Assembly: GCA_020696345.1 (NCBI GenBank)
Contig: JAEHCK010000037.1
Coordinates: 1 to 36,079 of the forward strand
Reading direction: 5' to 3'
Length of the DNA stretch: 36,079 nt
Source of the DNA: Thermoplasmata archaeon
GTDB taxonomy: Archaea > Thermoplasmatota > Penumbrarchaeia > JAEHCK01
This document shows positions 1-9,270 of this stretch, piece after piece. The position numbers and the translations under genes are program-made. Below the pieces are notes generated by a model. It worked only from the letters and a program-made list of their open reading frames with translations. It ran no database searches and had not been told where the DNA came from. The number at the start of each line of letters is the position of its first letter. The first letter of the stretch is position 1.

Positions 1-378
1 ATGAATCAAGGTATCTGTCAATCAACAATGAATCAAGGTATCTGTCAATCAACAATGAATCAAGGTATCTGTCAATCAACAATCACTCAAGGCATCTGTC
101 AATCAACAATCACTCAAGGCATCTGCCAATCAACAATTAATCCAGGCATCTGTCAATCAACAATTAATCCAGGCATCCGCCAATCAACAATTAATCCAGG
201 CATCTGTCAATCAACAATCACTCAAGGTATCTGCCAATCAACAATTAATCAAGGTATCTATCAATCAACAATGAATCAAGGTATCTGTCAATCAACAATG
301 AATCAAGGTATCTGCCAATCAACAATGAATCAAGGTATCTGCCAATCAACAATCGATCAAGGTATCTGTCAATCGATA
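1..378. repeat. 27-bp minisatellite, 14 tandem units
   Basis: Fourteen consecutive 27-bp units start at base 1; consensus begins atgaatcaaggtatctgtca. The last unit (352-378) is degenerate. Units fall into sub-types that alternate along the array (atgaatcaa, atcactcaa, attaatcca), as expected from unequal exchange or slippage. The array probably continues left of the window. Only one of the six frames stays open through every unit. Confidence 0.97.
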
Positions 379-441
379 ACACATCATGGCTACTACCCCT
401 CGGTGACACCTCAAACGCTTGTTTTTAGAAAAAAATCGTAG
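1..441 (+). CDS. Possible repeat protein (9-residue Cys-containing repeat), doubtful
   Basis: The minisatellite reads through in one frame as a nine-residue repeat, MNQGICQST and variants, then a unique tail ending at a stop at 439-441. Some unit differences are synonymous (ggt/ggc, tgt/tgc) but about as many change the residue (Met/Ile, Asn/Thr, Gln/Pro, Cys/Arg, Cys/Tyr), so selection for a protein is not evident. No signal peptide, ribosome site or known domain is visible, and the true start may lie left of the window. A non-coding minisatellite that happens to be open is at least as likely. Confidence 0.2.
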   Translation: MNQGICQSTMNQGICQSTMNQGICQSTITQGICQSTITQGICQSTINPGICQSTINPGIRQSTINPGICQSTITQGICQSTINQGIYQSTMNQGICQSTMNQGICQSTMNQGICQSTIDQGICQSITHHGYYPSVTPQTLVFRKKS

Positions 442-500
442 TGTACTCTCACCTCACACCTCTCACATCATTTGATCATCAGTAAGTTATAACAATATCT
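442..500. other. C/A-rich spacer at the 3' end of the C25 protease gene
   Basis: Short spacer between the minisatellite frame and the protease stop. It contains a stretch of degenerate ctcac/acacc repeats (about 443-470), similar in style to the simple-sequence patches in other spacers of this window. No gene is visible. Confidence 0.5.
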
Positions 501-3500
501 TCAGACCTCATCCAGCTCAAAATCATCATCGATCAAATTCATATCCTCGTCTTCACTTATGTTCTCCAGTTCAATACCTTCCCAGATCGTGTTCTTGCCG
601 CGCATTACTGTGATCGTATTCCGCTTCTTCTGAATCTCTGCAATTCGTTTCGCACGAACCACGCTGCTCATGGCCACTCCGAATGATATCAATAATATTA
701 TCAGCATCACGAATACGGTCAGGCATATCTCGAACGACTGGAATTGGAACTCATCTGTGAAATCATCAAGTGCACTAGTGTCATCATCCACTTGAGTACT
801 GTCCATGACATTTATATCAATATCCGTGGTCTCCGACGGCCTGGACTGTGATTGCCCGATCTTGCCAAAATAGGCAACGTTTGAATTCTTTGCGTTATCC
901 ACTGCATCAATGTAATATTCCAGGTCGTCAAGAGTGACCAAGGAGGCCGGTATGTCGGTGGAATAGGGATTGGTATTGCCCATGGACAGTGAATTATAAC
1001 TGCTGTCCGTCTGCTTTTTGTAATATAGATTTACCTCTTTCACTCCGCTGTCCTCGTCGATCACGGTTGCCGTGATCTTAACTGCCTGTAACTGCTGGGC
1101 AGCGGTCACTTTGATATGACTGATCTTCGGTGATGTACGGTCGTTAGCAGTAATAGGAGTTGAGAATGTATTCATTGGCGCCGAGCCTTGGGCAAACTCC
1201 ATGCTGTTCAGATACCCGTCGTTATCCAGGTCCTCCATGGCGTCCTTTGGATTGTTCGGGTCCAGACCATAATACAGCTCCCAGTCATCGGACATGCCAT
1301 CATCGTCGGTATCCCGTTCTATATCCAGAACAGTTACTTGTAATGTATCATTGTCATACCCGCCGTGGTCGTCGAATACCTCCAAAATTACGGTATAGGT
1401 GCCATTAATCGGATATTTCCAGTTAATATACATCCCCTGTGCATCCGGGTTTGGATCGTCATTCATGTACCATACAAATGTTAATGGGTCGTTCTCGGGG
1501 TCGGCCGAGCCTCTGCCGTCGAACCAGATGATCTCGTCAACGATGGCAACCACATCATCACCCGCATTGGCCACGGGCGGTAGATTTGCATCGGGTGAGC
1601 TCGGGCTCACAATCGAAAATTGCCAGGCGGCACTCCATTCACCAGTATTACCACTGGGGTCCAAACCTCGAACGCGCCAGTAATATTCACCAATTCCCAG
1701 GTCTGACGTATGTGTGAAGCTGGTTTTTGTGGAGATCGTATCCACAATACTGTCCACGAACAAGTCCGTTACATCTACCTGAACATGATATGATGTGACC
1801 ATGTTCGAGCCAGGGTCGAATGGTTCGAGCCAGGAATGGACAGGCATATTTTCTGTGGTTCGAGCATTATTGAATGGCGCCACCATCTGTGGTGGTTCGG
1901 GGCCAACCGTATCGCGCAAGAAGATCACATATTCCAGATTCGAGTTAGTATTACCCGCCTCATCGAACACACGGATGTATACTGTGTTCTGCCCCTCCAC
2001 GGGCAGTACCCAGTTTATATCCCAGTCAGTTGAATAATAAAATACTGGATTGTTCAAGGTATCGAATATTTCGAGCCAATTCCCATATGCACCGATCCTG
2101 TATTGTCCCAGCTTTAGCGGGCTGTTGTTTACGGATTCATTTGCATCGAAGTCAACATCGATGATATTTCCGGGGTCCGAGTTATACCAGCCATATTCTT
2201 TTTGGTTAACTATTACGTTCGGTGGTTCTATATCTTTTTTCACGATGATGGTTTTGCTCTCATCGTAATATTGGTTACCCGCAACGTCAAATACCCGGAA
2301 ATATATCTCGTTCTCTCCTTGATCCAGTAATTCCCAGGAAATCCCCCAACCATCGGAGTAGGTCTGATTATTACCTTCGAAGATATCGAGCCATTCACCC
2401 GTTTTTGAGACCTTATACTGTGCTTTTGTGATATTGCTATTACTAATACTTGAAGTTGAAGAACCGTGACCGCCCTGGCCGTCAGAATCAGGCAGGTATG
2501 AGAAATCCACATCGATGATCTCACCCATATCCGAGCCATACCAGCCATAGACAGGTGTGTTCACGGTCAAGCTTGGCGGTTGTGTATCTTTTTTCACAAT
2601 GATCGTAGTGGTCATAGGCTCGTTGAGATTGCCAGACACATCGCATCCGCGAATATATACTATGTTCTCACCTTCATCCAGGAGTGACCAGTTCACTATC
2701 CAGCTAATGGTGTATGAAGTAACATCCTGATCAAAGATCCGTATCCAATCACCATCGGTACCGATCCTGTATTCTGCAAAGTCCAGGTTGCTGCTGCCAG
2801 CCTCACCTTTTGAAAAGTCCACATTTACAACTGCACCTGGATCGGAGTTATACCAGCCATAGCTGGCTTTATTAACGATTATCTCTGGTACGGTGGTGTC
2901 CTTATAGATCTTAATATTATCGGACTTTGAGAACCCTACCTGGTCCCACACGCGGGCTTCAACATCATTTTCACCCTCGCTCAACTTGGACCAGTCTACT
3001 GACCAGTTCGTGGAAAACTCTGCATCGTTAATATCTGCGATCTTAACCCATTGCCCGCCGTTTATCCGGTACTCGGCATACGTCAGATCACTGCCGGCAC
3101 CATTGTTCGAGAAATCAACATCGATCACCGAACCTGGGTTTGAGTTGAACCAGCCATACTGCTCGGTGTTGAGCATAATAGCGGGCGGCTCGATATCCTT
3201 GAGAACATAGACAGTGTCAACTGTTGTATTTTTATTGGTGGCCGAATCGTATAACTGTATTTCGATGGTGTTATTACCCTGATAAAGATCGCCCCATATC
3301 ACCAACCATTCATCCGTATATGTTGTAACATCGGTGGTGAATATCATCCTCCACGGCCCACTGGCGCCCTCTGTAGGCTCGGGGTGGACCTTATAACGTG
3401 CATAATCCAAGGGGCTGCCGCCGGGGTCAGGGTTTAAAAAATCAATATCGATGACATTACCTGGATCAGCGTTGTACCAGCCATATGCATTTTGATTAAT

Positions 3501-6500
3501 CATGATTCTAGGCGCCTTAGTGTCAATAAAGATCAGGACACTATCATCAGTTTGGTCTTCGAAGCCTACTTGGTCATAGCTGCGGACGAATATTTCGTTT
3601 TCACCTTCGATCAATTCCGACCAAGTCACCTGCCAATTGGAAGTATAATCGGTTGTATTTTCAGTGAAAATAGAGTTCCAGTCGCCTGTTGCACCGATCT
3701 TGTATTCTGCATGATCCAGCATACTACCGTTACCGCCGTTTGAGAAATCAATATCTATTGCAGCGCCCGGGTCTGTTGAGTACCAGCCATAAACACCATT
3801 TCTAACGATCACTTTCGGCGGCAGCGTATCTCGTTTAAATATTATGGTATCCAATGTTCCATCCTCGTTGCCAGCCTCATCCAATAATTTGATATATATG
3901 GTGTTCTCACCGTCATCCAGCAATGACCATTGCACCGACCAATTTGTAGTGTATTCTCCCACCTGGCCGGTGAAGACATTATACCATGGCCCGAATACCG
4001 AATTAATACTGTACTTTGCCCAGGCTAACGGACTATTCATAGGATCGACTAAAGTTGGAGTTACATTCGAAAAATCAATATCGATCACAACCCCGGGGTC
4101 GCTGGTGTACCAACCATAATTCACCGAATTAATAGTGATATAGGGTGAGACTGTGTCCTTTTTGATCGTTATGTTACCCATAACCCAATGGTTCGGATTC
4201 GCACTATCAAAGCATCGTATGGCTACCTTGTTATATCCTTCAACCATCGACGACCATACCTGTGAAATGCTCCATGGTGAATTGAACTTAACATGGGGTG
4301 TATTGAAGATTGTAAACCAAGGCCCAGCAGGTGATAATGCATATTCTGCCCTGCTGAGGTCAGTCTCTCCATCCGAATCAAAGAATACCTTGATCACTTC
4401 ACCAGGGTCAGAACTGTACCAACCATACTCTGATTGATTTATATCCATGATTGGCGGGTTGGTATCGTTGATAACCTGTGATATTTTGCCTTCATATGGG
4501 TAATAATTATATTTGGTTGCTGTGACATTGATCTGTTCACTTGAGGTAGGATTTATCATGAAACTAATGGTTCCAGTGACATTGGTTGTACCATATTGAT
4601 ATATGCCATCGCTCTGGATACAAACCAATGCGTCTTGGAGTGGGGTGGCTCCATCCTTAACCGTGATAACTAATGTTTGTACGCCAACGTAAGTATTCAT
4701 CGGGTGTGTTACATCCAGAGCTTTGGGCTGGTCGGTCCAGATCGGTAATTCCGGGTCACCCAGCAGGTTTAATGCGTATTGTATCCAACGGTAAACGTTC
4801 GCCGATTGCGAAGACGGCACATATTTAACCTTTGATTCCGCCAAGGTTTCTCCGATATGATAAACATCCTTTTGCAGCAGCTGGTTAAAGAATTCCTGGT
4901 CAAATCTATTCGATGTTCCGCCGGTTGGAAAACCGGGCGAGTACCAACCGTACCTGCTGTTCCCCACGAAGGCCACGGTGCCGCCATTGGTATTCTTCAC
5001 AAAATGTTCAGCAATACAATCATTACGCTCAAACGCTGTGGTGATGCAGCCAATGGTGTATAATATTCCCTGTTCATATTTATTCGTTAATGAATCCACA
5101 TCTGATCTTACCAACGAACTTGGGCCTATGCTCATAACATTCCAGTTGCAATGGCCAGCATGGTTGATGATGCCTTTTCCTGCATTCATCTGCGCAAGTG
5201 CGCTGGTCTTTGACAAGTTGCTGAGTGTTTCATATAATTTGGTAATAGTAAACCTGGATGGTACGTATGTGCTGCTAATTACATTCTTTGAAATACCGCC
5301 ATCGGTATTAGCATCCAGTTTCTCCGCCATGAACAACATATCCAGCTGGAAGTTGGTGCTTGAATTTTTCTCATAAAATAATGTCTTCTCCACGAAGTTA
5401 TCCACTTCTGCCGTGCTCTCCACAGGCGCCCGACCAACATATACATCGTAATACAGGTTGATATTATCGTTCGGCTCGCCGAATATGCTGTCCAGGTCGT
5501 CATTCCAACTACCGTCCAGATCGGCATAATATAGGTCAGTAGGTATATTATCCGCCGGGTAGTCCAAGACCTTACCATAGCCGCCACGGTATGGGATCAC
5601 CGAGATATCGCCGCCCAGAAGTATCCATTTAGCGCCCCATGTCTTTTTTGCATCTCTAATAAAGTTTCTGATCTTGTCCTGTGTATCGTTACCCGTGTAT
5701 GTGCTTTTTATCCAGCCATCGTCGACGATGGTGGCGGGGACGCCTTTTTTGGTCTTCCATTCAACAAGCGGGTAAAAGTTCGAATAATAATTTGTTGAGT
5801 TCGTTATCACAACATATTGTATATCTTCCGATGTCAGGTGTGAGCCGAGTGGTTGACTTCTGCTGCCACCACGCGTACCTATACTCATACCATTGCCAAC
5901 GGTCATTAACCCGTTGTTTGCATCATTGTTAGTATAAGTATAGAACCTGTCAAGATCCCCGGGGTTGTTGATGACCGATCGTAAGTTATCATAGACCGAT
6001 CGGTCCAGGGCCAGGGACGGGCTGGCAGTACTGCTGTCGGCCGGTGCACTGGCTGCCGACTCATGGGCAGGACTTACCTCAGAAAATTCCAGTTTTACAT
6101 TTATCTTCGTGTAAATAGTAACTATCTGCCCCTGCGGCCAATATTGTACGGGAAATACCCTTAAATGTGCCAGCTTAACATTTTTATAGACATCCACCAA
6201 TAGAGGCTGCAAAACCTCGCCGGGGAACAACGATCCCGAATCGTAGATACTCCTGTCTTTTATAAAATCCGAAGCCACTTCCTGCTCTTCAGTATATGTC
6301 GATGCAGGCACATATTCGGAAATTGGTCTCGGCTCTTGGGTGGGCAATAGATCATACTGCCCGTTCAAAGTTACCACTTCCAAAACAGTCGAGGTCAATT
6401 GGACAGTACCAAGTCCAGCATTAGGTGGCAGTGCAACTGATAATAGTTTATAAGGTATGGCAGGTGCACCAGTGATTTCCAATAGCTCGCAGTCGGGCAT

Positions 6501-6833
6501 GGTTAATATGTCATAGTCTCCAAAAGTTTCATGGGTCAGATCTTCGAGTGCAAATGTAAATTCAAATTCGATATCAGATCCGAACCCTGTATATTTTTCA
6601 TTTGAAATTGTTGAGGTAGGTGGCAAGGTCGGCATGGTCATTGTACTTGGACCAACATCGGTGGCCGCATCCAATGAAATATCGATCTTGTTGTTATCCT
6701 GGATATTTTCAACTAATGTATCCTCATTTATTTTACCCAGGCCCAAACTCATGCCTGATAGAACCATGATAAAAGCAATTAGGCCAACAAAAATTAAACC
6801 GATCCGATCTCTATTCGGAGTGTGTTTTTTCAT
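501..6833 (-). CDS. C25 (gingipain-like) cysteine protease, membrane-anchored surface protein
   Basis: A 2110-residue secreted protein. Residues 10-33 form a signal/anchor helix, followed by a propeptide-like region to about 330. A C25 caspase-fold peptidase spans about 338-700. The probable catalytic pair is His561 (motif NHAGHCNW) and Cys596 (motif TIGCITTAFE), in the order and spacing of gingipains. Then come eight stalk repeats of about 100 residues starting at ~795, each opening with YGW(Y/F)xSDPGxxIDVDFS, then an FN3-like domain, a PKD domain, an Asp-rich calcium-binding segment (DTDDDGMSDDWELYYG) and a C-terminal beta domain. One membrane helix (~2034-2059) leads to a 50-residue acidic cytoplasmic tail. 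The start is supported by aaggggatc just upstream and a TATA-like box at 6862-6872. Family knowledge predicts an extracellular endopeptidase; substrate specificity cannot be read from the sequence. Confidence 0.92.
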   Translation of the reverse strand: MKKHTPNRDRIGLIFVGLIAFIMVLSGMSLGLGKINEDTLVENIQDNNKIDISLDAATDVGPSTMTMPTLPPTSTISNEKYTGFGSDIEFEFTFALEDLTHETFGDYDILTMPDCELLEITGAPAIPYKLLSVALPPNAGLGTVQLTSTVLEVVTLNGQYDLLPTQEPRPISEYVPASTYTEEQEVASDFIKDRSIYDSGSLFPGEVLQPLLVDVYKNVKLAHLRVFPVQYWPQGQIVTIYTKINVKLEFSEVSPAHESAASAPADSSTASPSLALDRSVYDNLRSVINNPGDLDRFYTYTNNDANNGLMTVGNGMSIGTRGGSRSQPLGSHLTSEDIQYVVITNSTNYYSNFYPLVEWKTKKGVPATIVDDGWIKSTYTGNDTQDKIRNFIRDAKKTWGAKWILLGGDISVIPYRGGYGKVLDYPADNIPTDLYYADLDGSWNDDLDSIFGEPNDNINLYYDVYVGRAPVESTAEVDNFVEKTLFYEKNSSTNFQLDMLFMAEKLDANTDGGISKNVISSTYVPSRFTITKLYETLSNLSKTSALAQMNAGKGIINHAGHCNWNVMSIGPSSLVRSDVDSLTNKYEQGILYTIGCITTAFERNDCIAEHFVKNTNGGTVAFVGNSRYGWYSPGFPTGGTSNRFDQEFFNQLLQKDVYHIGETLAESKVKYVPSSQSANVYRWIQYALNLLGDPELPIWTDQPKALDVTHPMNTYVGVQTLVITVKDGATPLQDALVCIQSDGIYQYGTTNVTGTISFMINPTSSEQINVTATKYNYYPYEGKISQVINDTNPPIMDINQSEYGWYSSDPGEVIKVFFDSDGETDLSRAEYALSPAGPWFTIFNTPHVKFNSPWSISQVWSSMVEGYNKVAIRCFDSANPNHWVMGNITIKKDTVSPYITINSVNYGWYTSDPGVVIDIDFSNVTPTLVDPMNSPLAWAKYSINSVFGPWYNVFTGQVGEYTTNWSVQWSLLDDGENTIYIKLLDEAGNEDGTLDTIIFKRDTLPPKVIVRNGVYGWYSTDPGAAIDIDFSNGGNGSMLDHAEYKIGATGDWNSIFTENTTDYTSNWQVTWSELIEGENEIFVRSYDQVGFEDQTDDSVLIFIDTKAPRIMINQNAYGWYNADPGNVIDIDFLNPDPGGSPLDYARYKVHPEPTEGASGPWRMIFTTDVTTYTDEWLVIWGDLYQGNNTIEIQLYDSATNKNTTVDTVYVLKDIEPPAIMLNTEQYGWFNSNPGSVIDVDFSNNGAGSDLTYAEYRINGGQWVKIADINDAEFSTNWSVDWSKLSEGENDVEARVWDQVGFSKSDNIKIYKDTTVPEIIVNKASYGWYNSDPGAVVNVDFSKGEAGSSNLDFAEYRIGTDGDWIRIFDQDVTSYTISWIVNWSLLDEGENIVYIRGCDVSGNLNEPMTTTIIVKKDTQPPSLTVNTPVYGWYGSDMGEIIDVDFSYLPDSDGQGGHGSSTSSISNSNITKAQYKVSKTGEWLDIFEGNNQTYSDGWGISWELLDQGENEIYFRVFDVAGNQYYDESKTIIVKKDIEPPNVIVNQKEYGWYNSDPGNIIDVDFDANESVNNSPLKLGQYRIGAYGNWLEIFDTLNNPVFYYSTDWDINWVLPVEGQNTVYIRVFDEAGNTNSNLEYVIFLRDTVGPEPPQMVAPFNNARTTENMPVHSWLEPFDPGSNMVTSYHVQVDVTDLFVDSIVDTISTKTSFTHTSDLGIGEYYWRVRGLDPSGNTGEWSAAWQFSIVSPSSPDANLPPVANAGDDVVAIVDEIIWFDGRGSADPENDPLTFVWYMNDDPNPDAQGMYINWKYPINGTYTVILEVFDDHGGYDNDTLQVTVLDIERDTDDDGMSDDWELYYGLDPNNPKDAMEDLDNDGYLNSMEFAQGSAPMNTFSTPITANDRTSPKISHIKVTAAQQLQAVKITATVIDEDSGVKEVNLYYKKQTDSSYNSLSMGNTNPYSTDIPASLVTLDDLEYYIDAVDNAKNSNVAYFGKIGQSQSRPSETTDIDINVMDSTQVDDDTSALDDFTDEFQFQSFEICLTVFVMLIILLISFGVAMSSVVRAKRIAEIQKKRNTITVMRGKNTIWEGIELENISEDEDMNLIDDDFELDEV

Positions 6834-6861
6834 AACAGATCCCCTTATGTAAAATGTTCTT

Positions 6862-6872
6862 AAATATAAAAT
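6862..6872 (-). promoter_or_regulatory. TATA-like box of the C25 protease gene
   Basis: aaatataaaat on the plus strand reads attttatattt towards the gene. With initiation about 26 bases downstream the transcript would have a short leader of roughly 8-12 bases, including the purine-rich aaggggat ribosome site. Confidence 0.45.
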
Positions 6873-7032
6873 CTTATTCTGAATGGCTAATCAATTTCTT
6901 GTGCATTATTTTTTTGATTTGTGTTGAAAAAATATTTGCATGATAACTTTTTAATTATTATTTATATTTAGTTAGTCGTATAGATATAAAATATTATACT
7001 GTTATAAGAAGATATTTTGGTTCATGTTATAT

Positions 7033-7076
7033 ATAATTAGTGATATATTTTGCCCTTATTTATATATCCCTAAATA
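7033..7076. repeat. Left copy of 44-bp direct repeat (putative attL)
   Basis: The 44 bases from ataattagtgatatatt to ccctaaata are identical to 11014-11057, in the same orientation. Similarity stops abruptly at both ends. The stop codon of a tyrosine-recombinase remnant (7070-7072, minus strand) lies inside this copy, as is usual for att sites next to integrase genes. Confidence 0.85.
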
Positions 7077-7234
7077 ACTTCAAGTTCGTCTGATAACCAG
7101 TTTGTCTTTTTATTTCCGTTTAATATCTTTGAACATTCCTGTTGTGCAATGTCTACAATATCGCCGATATAGGTCATTGTGGTCTCGATACTGCTATGCA
7201 CCCAACAACAATAAACGCCACCGTCAGCAATGGC
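7070..7234 (-). pseudogene. C-terminal remnant of a tyrosine recombinase (integrase)
   Basis: A 54-codon open stretch with no start codon. It contains HSSIETTMTYIGDI, the typical last box of phage-type tyrosine recombinases: H-S-S-I-x-T-T, then the nucleophilic Tyr at about residue 22 of the fragment. A charged helical tail follows and ends in the 44-bp repeat. The Arg...His-x-x-Arg boxes that should precede it are absent, and an in-frame stop lies at 7235-7237. The upstream part has been replaced by the small membrane-protein gene that overlaps it in another frame. Not expected to be active. Confidence 0.75.
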
Positions 7235-7317
7235 TCACCGATCTTCCATCCGGCAATAGCCATGATTATACTGAATGTGGTTAAACCACTGAATAATAAA
7301 ATTCGTAGCGGGTTCAT
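7174..7317 (-). CDS. Small two-helix membrane protein (47 residues), translationally coupled
   Basis: Starts MNPLRILLF and ends CIAVSRPQ. Residues ~4-24 and ~29-43 are hydrophobic and fit two short membrane helices joined by a Gly/Lys/Glu turn. Its ATG overlaps the stop of the 154-residue gene upstream as ATGA (7314-7317), the classic arrangement for coupled translation, which is the main argument that it is real. The 3' part overlaps the recombinase remnant in a different frame, so its C-terminus may be a product of the same rearrangement. No family recognised. Confidence 0.55.
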   Translation of the reverse strand: MNPLRILLFSGLTTFSIIMAIAGWKIGEPLLTVAFIVVGCIAVSRPQ

Positions 7318-7778
7318 CGAGATGCAATTACCAGACGACCTATTTCAACAAGTTCATAGATAAACATGAATATTAGATTCATCGATATTAATAATAAATT
7401 AAAGACTAAATATACAATTCTGTCGTTAAACAATTCACTCCAATATTGGGAATTTAGTAACCCAAAAAAACATAAAATTATGGTAAGATATACAGATATA
7501 GAAAATGACAATATATATGTATCCAGCGTTTTTCTACTGTTTTCTTTTATTTCCAATATCATTTTGTTGATATCTTCCTCTTCTTCCTTATTTTTCATGT
7601 AGTCAAAATCTATTGTTTCATCTGGTCTTGGTCGACCTTTATATTTAATGTCCTTATATTTATCTAAAAAAAAGACATAAATAATGATTACCATACCCCA
7701 GAGTGCGGCCATACCTTGTAATATAGAAGATAAAATCCAATATGTTGTTTCAGCATCCATAATACTCACTTCAACCAT
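7314..7778 (-). CDS. Membrane protein, three predicted helices, unknown function
   Basis: 154 residues. Hydrophobic helices at about 12-37, 87-107 and 117-144. Between the first and second is a charged loop of about 50 residues containing an acidic cluster (NKEEEEDINK), probably cytoplasmic. Two ATGs are possible: 7778, or 7760 preceded by gaagtgag. The gene diverges from the TIR-like gene with about 96 bases between starts and is coupled to the 47-residue membrane protein downstream. It sits within the 44-bp-bounded element. Two or three helices with a soluble loop beside a TIR-like protein are reminiscent of defence or toxin cassettes, but no family is recognised and the role is inference. 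Confidence 0.7.
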   Translation of the reverse strand: MVEVSIMDAETTYWILSSILQGMAALWGMVIIIYVFFLDKYKDIKYKGRPRPDETIDFDYMKNKEEEEDINKMILEIKENSRKTLDTYILSFSISVYLTIILCFFGLLNSQYWSELFNDRIVYLVFNLLLISMNLIFMFIYELVEIGRLVIASR

Positions 7779-7831
7779 GTATAGCTATTCTTAATTAATT
7801 ATTTTTCTAAAATATTTATTATCGACATTTA

Positions 7832-7840
7832 TTTATATCA
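7832..7840 (+). promoter_or_regulatory. TATA box of the TIR-like gene
   Basis: tttatatca lies with its centre about 39 bases before the ATG at 7875. Initiation 26 bases downstream would fall near 7862 and give a leader of about 13 bases carrying gggagtgg as ribosome site. Confidence 0.5.
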
Positions 7841-7874
7841 AAACCTAAATCATGGTTTTTCGGGAGTGGGGTTT

Positions 7875-8462
7875 ATGGCAACGTTAAAGGATATGTCTAT
7901 AAAAACAGAAAAAAAAGTCAATGCATTTATATCTCATAGATGTAAAGATTATAATGACCAACCTTGGAGAACTACTTTTGAAAATTACTTAGAATCATAT
8001 CGAATTAATCCTGTTTATGGTTGTTCACTGGAAACAGTGATTAAAGGTGATTTGGAAGATTATATTAAATTGGCTATGAATAAATGCAACATTTATATCG
8101 CAGTTAAAACAAAATTATGGGGAAATGCTGATAAAGAAGGTTGGCCAGCCCAAGAATATGAATTTTGGAAAGAAGAAACAAAGGGATACATTGAAAGGTA
8201 TCGGAATAGTATAGGGTTTTTAATTAATATTTCAGACCGAAATACAATACCCGTATTGAAGAATTTGTACACATACCATATGAGGATTCTTAAATTTGAA
8301 GATCTAGGATACCCTAATAAGTCGAAAGGTTTTGAACAGATTTATAGTAAAGGCACTTATTCATTGAATATTAACCCACGATATGTTAAGAAAATTCCTG
8401 CTCTGTTTACCGATTTGGTCAGAACTGCTCAAAGACAGGAAGAAATAAGAAAAATTACGTAA
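7875..8462 (+). CDS. TIR-like domain protein, candidate defence effector
   Basis: 195 residues from the ATG at 7875. I prefer it to the GTG at 7866, which lies within the purine-rich ribosome site gggagtgg. Residues 15-23 (VNAFISHRC) look like TIR strand A. A helix (33-41), strand B (INPVYGC) and a BB-like loop with Gly58 follow, then strand C (CNIYIAVKT) and WPAQEYEFW, where Glu94 or Glu96 occupies the place of the TIR NADase glutamate. SIGFLINIS (112-120) fits strand D. A C-terminal helical part has no known match. Known TIR proteins of prokaryotes often degrade NAD+ or make cyclic ADP-ribose signals in abortive defence; activity here is inferred. It is AT-rich compared with the housekeeping genes and lies in the 44-bp-bounded element. 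A SEFIR-like or other flavodoxin-like fold is the main alternative. Confidence 0.6.
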   Translation: MATLKDMSIKTEKKVNAFISHRCKDYNDQPWRTTFENYLESYRINPVYGCSLETVIKGDLEDYIKLAMNKCNIYIAVKTKLWGNADKEGWPAQEYEFWKEETKGYIERYRNSIGFLINISDRNTIPVLKNLYTYHMRILKFEDLGYPNKSKGFEQIYSKGTYSLNINPRYVKKIPALFTDLVRTAQRQEEIRKIT

Positions 8463-8598
8463 GGTTATACCTCGGTTTCTTTGGTTTTGGTGGCTTCCAC
8501 AAAACTTCGTGGTTCCGCAAAAAATGATGGCAATGCTTACAAAATACCTTGCCGTCATTGTCGTAAAATACCATGCGCCGGCAGATCGCACATATCAT
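8455..8598 (-). CDS. Small zinc-ribbon protein (47 residues)
   Basis: Starts MICAICRRM. Two Cys pairs, C3-x2-C6 and C20-x2-C23 followed by two His (KHCHH), make a compact zinc ribbon; the tail is Pro/Lys-rich (PPKPKKPR). The ATG directly follows an in-frame stop, and the gene is the last in a minus-strand run of small genes. Its 3' end overlaps the 3' end of the TIR-like gene by 8 bases in convergent orientation. Likely nucleic-acid or protein binding; no named family. Confidence 0.5.
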   Translation of the reverse strand: MICAICRRMVFYDNDGKVFCKHCHHFLRNHEVLWKPPKPKKPRYNLT

Positions 8599-8606
8599 TT
8601 ATATCA

Positions 8607-8849
8607 TCAATGCCATGAACGGTGCGATTTGGGTTTAGATTCAGTGAGCTTTTTATAGTGCTTAATCACCGGATCGTCATCACTCCCCTTGACATAATGT
8701 ATTCCCGATAATACCCCAAGCGAGTTTCCGGTCTTACGCCAATCTTTTACTTCGGCCAGCGATTTGCCGTATTTCTTCGCCAGGAGCTTATCGGCCTCAT
8801 CCCTGGGTGAGATAGTGCTCGGGTTCTGGCGTTTCGGCCTTAGAACCGC
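8607..8849 (-). pseudogene. Frameshifted small helical gene without a start codon
   Basis: An open frame of 80 codons with no ATG, GTG or TTG at its 5' end. It carries a convincing protein, roughly residues 18-70, with LLAKKYGKSLAEVKDW and then GNSLGVLSGIHYV, reminiscent of helix-turn-helix-like segments in small phage proteins. The upstream gene ends in an ATGA overlap (8796-8799), but the ATG there runs in another frame and stops after 17 codons. One lost or gained base just after that ATG would restore an intact coupled gene. This is either real inactivation, an assembly error, or recoding from the upstream gene. Confidence 0.5.
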
Positions 8850-9270
8850 TTAAAACGGGCTTATTTGACGTTTCTGTATTTAAGAAGTCGCCACCGTGAC
8901 CGCTTGCGATTGCTCTCATCCTTTCGATCACAGTTTCTGCACGCTCCGGATCGCTCCGAAATCGTATCCGAACATGACATTCCTTACAGATCAGCGATGG
9001 AATGTGTTCCGAGAAATCACCCATTATAGAACTAAATACCGCCTGTCTGGTCTGATATGGTGTTTTACGATAGATTGTATCGCCGTCATAATCACCACTT
9101 GGCTTGATAATGTTCTTATCCAGCACGTCACGACATCCAACACAACAATATTTGTATATAGATTCCTTCAGTACATATCGAAGTATCTCAAAGTCCTCGC
9201 TGGATGTGGGTTTAACCTCTGGAATAACTACCTTATCCTCGATGTTCTTGATTAGGGTCTTATAAGTCAT
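8797..9270 (-). CDS. Zinc-binding protein of viral/plasmid type, unknown function
   Basis: 157 residues. Two CxxC pairs, C43/C46 (CVGC) and C95/C98 followed by His99 (CKECH), suggest one zinc site built across about 50 residues. An Arg/Glu-rich helix (107-121) follows, then a Gly-rich, Ser/Thr/Pro-rich C-terminus that looks disordered. Its ATG overlaps the stop of the upstream gene as ATGA (9267-9270). The genes form one operon with the 133-residue protein and the broken gene downstream. No annotated family recognised. Confidence 0.65.
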   Translation of the reverse strand: MTYKTLIKNIEDKVVIPEVKPTSSEDFEILRYVLKESIYKYCCVGCRDVLDKNIIKPSGDYDGDTIYRKTPYQTRQAVFSSIMGDFSEHIPSLICKECHVRIRFRSDPERAETVIERMRAIASGHGGDFLNTETSNKPVLSGSKAETPEPEHYLTQG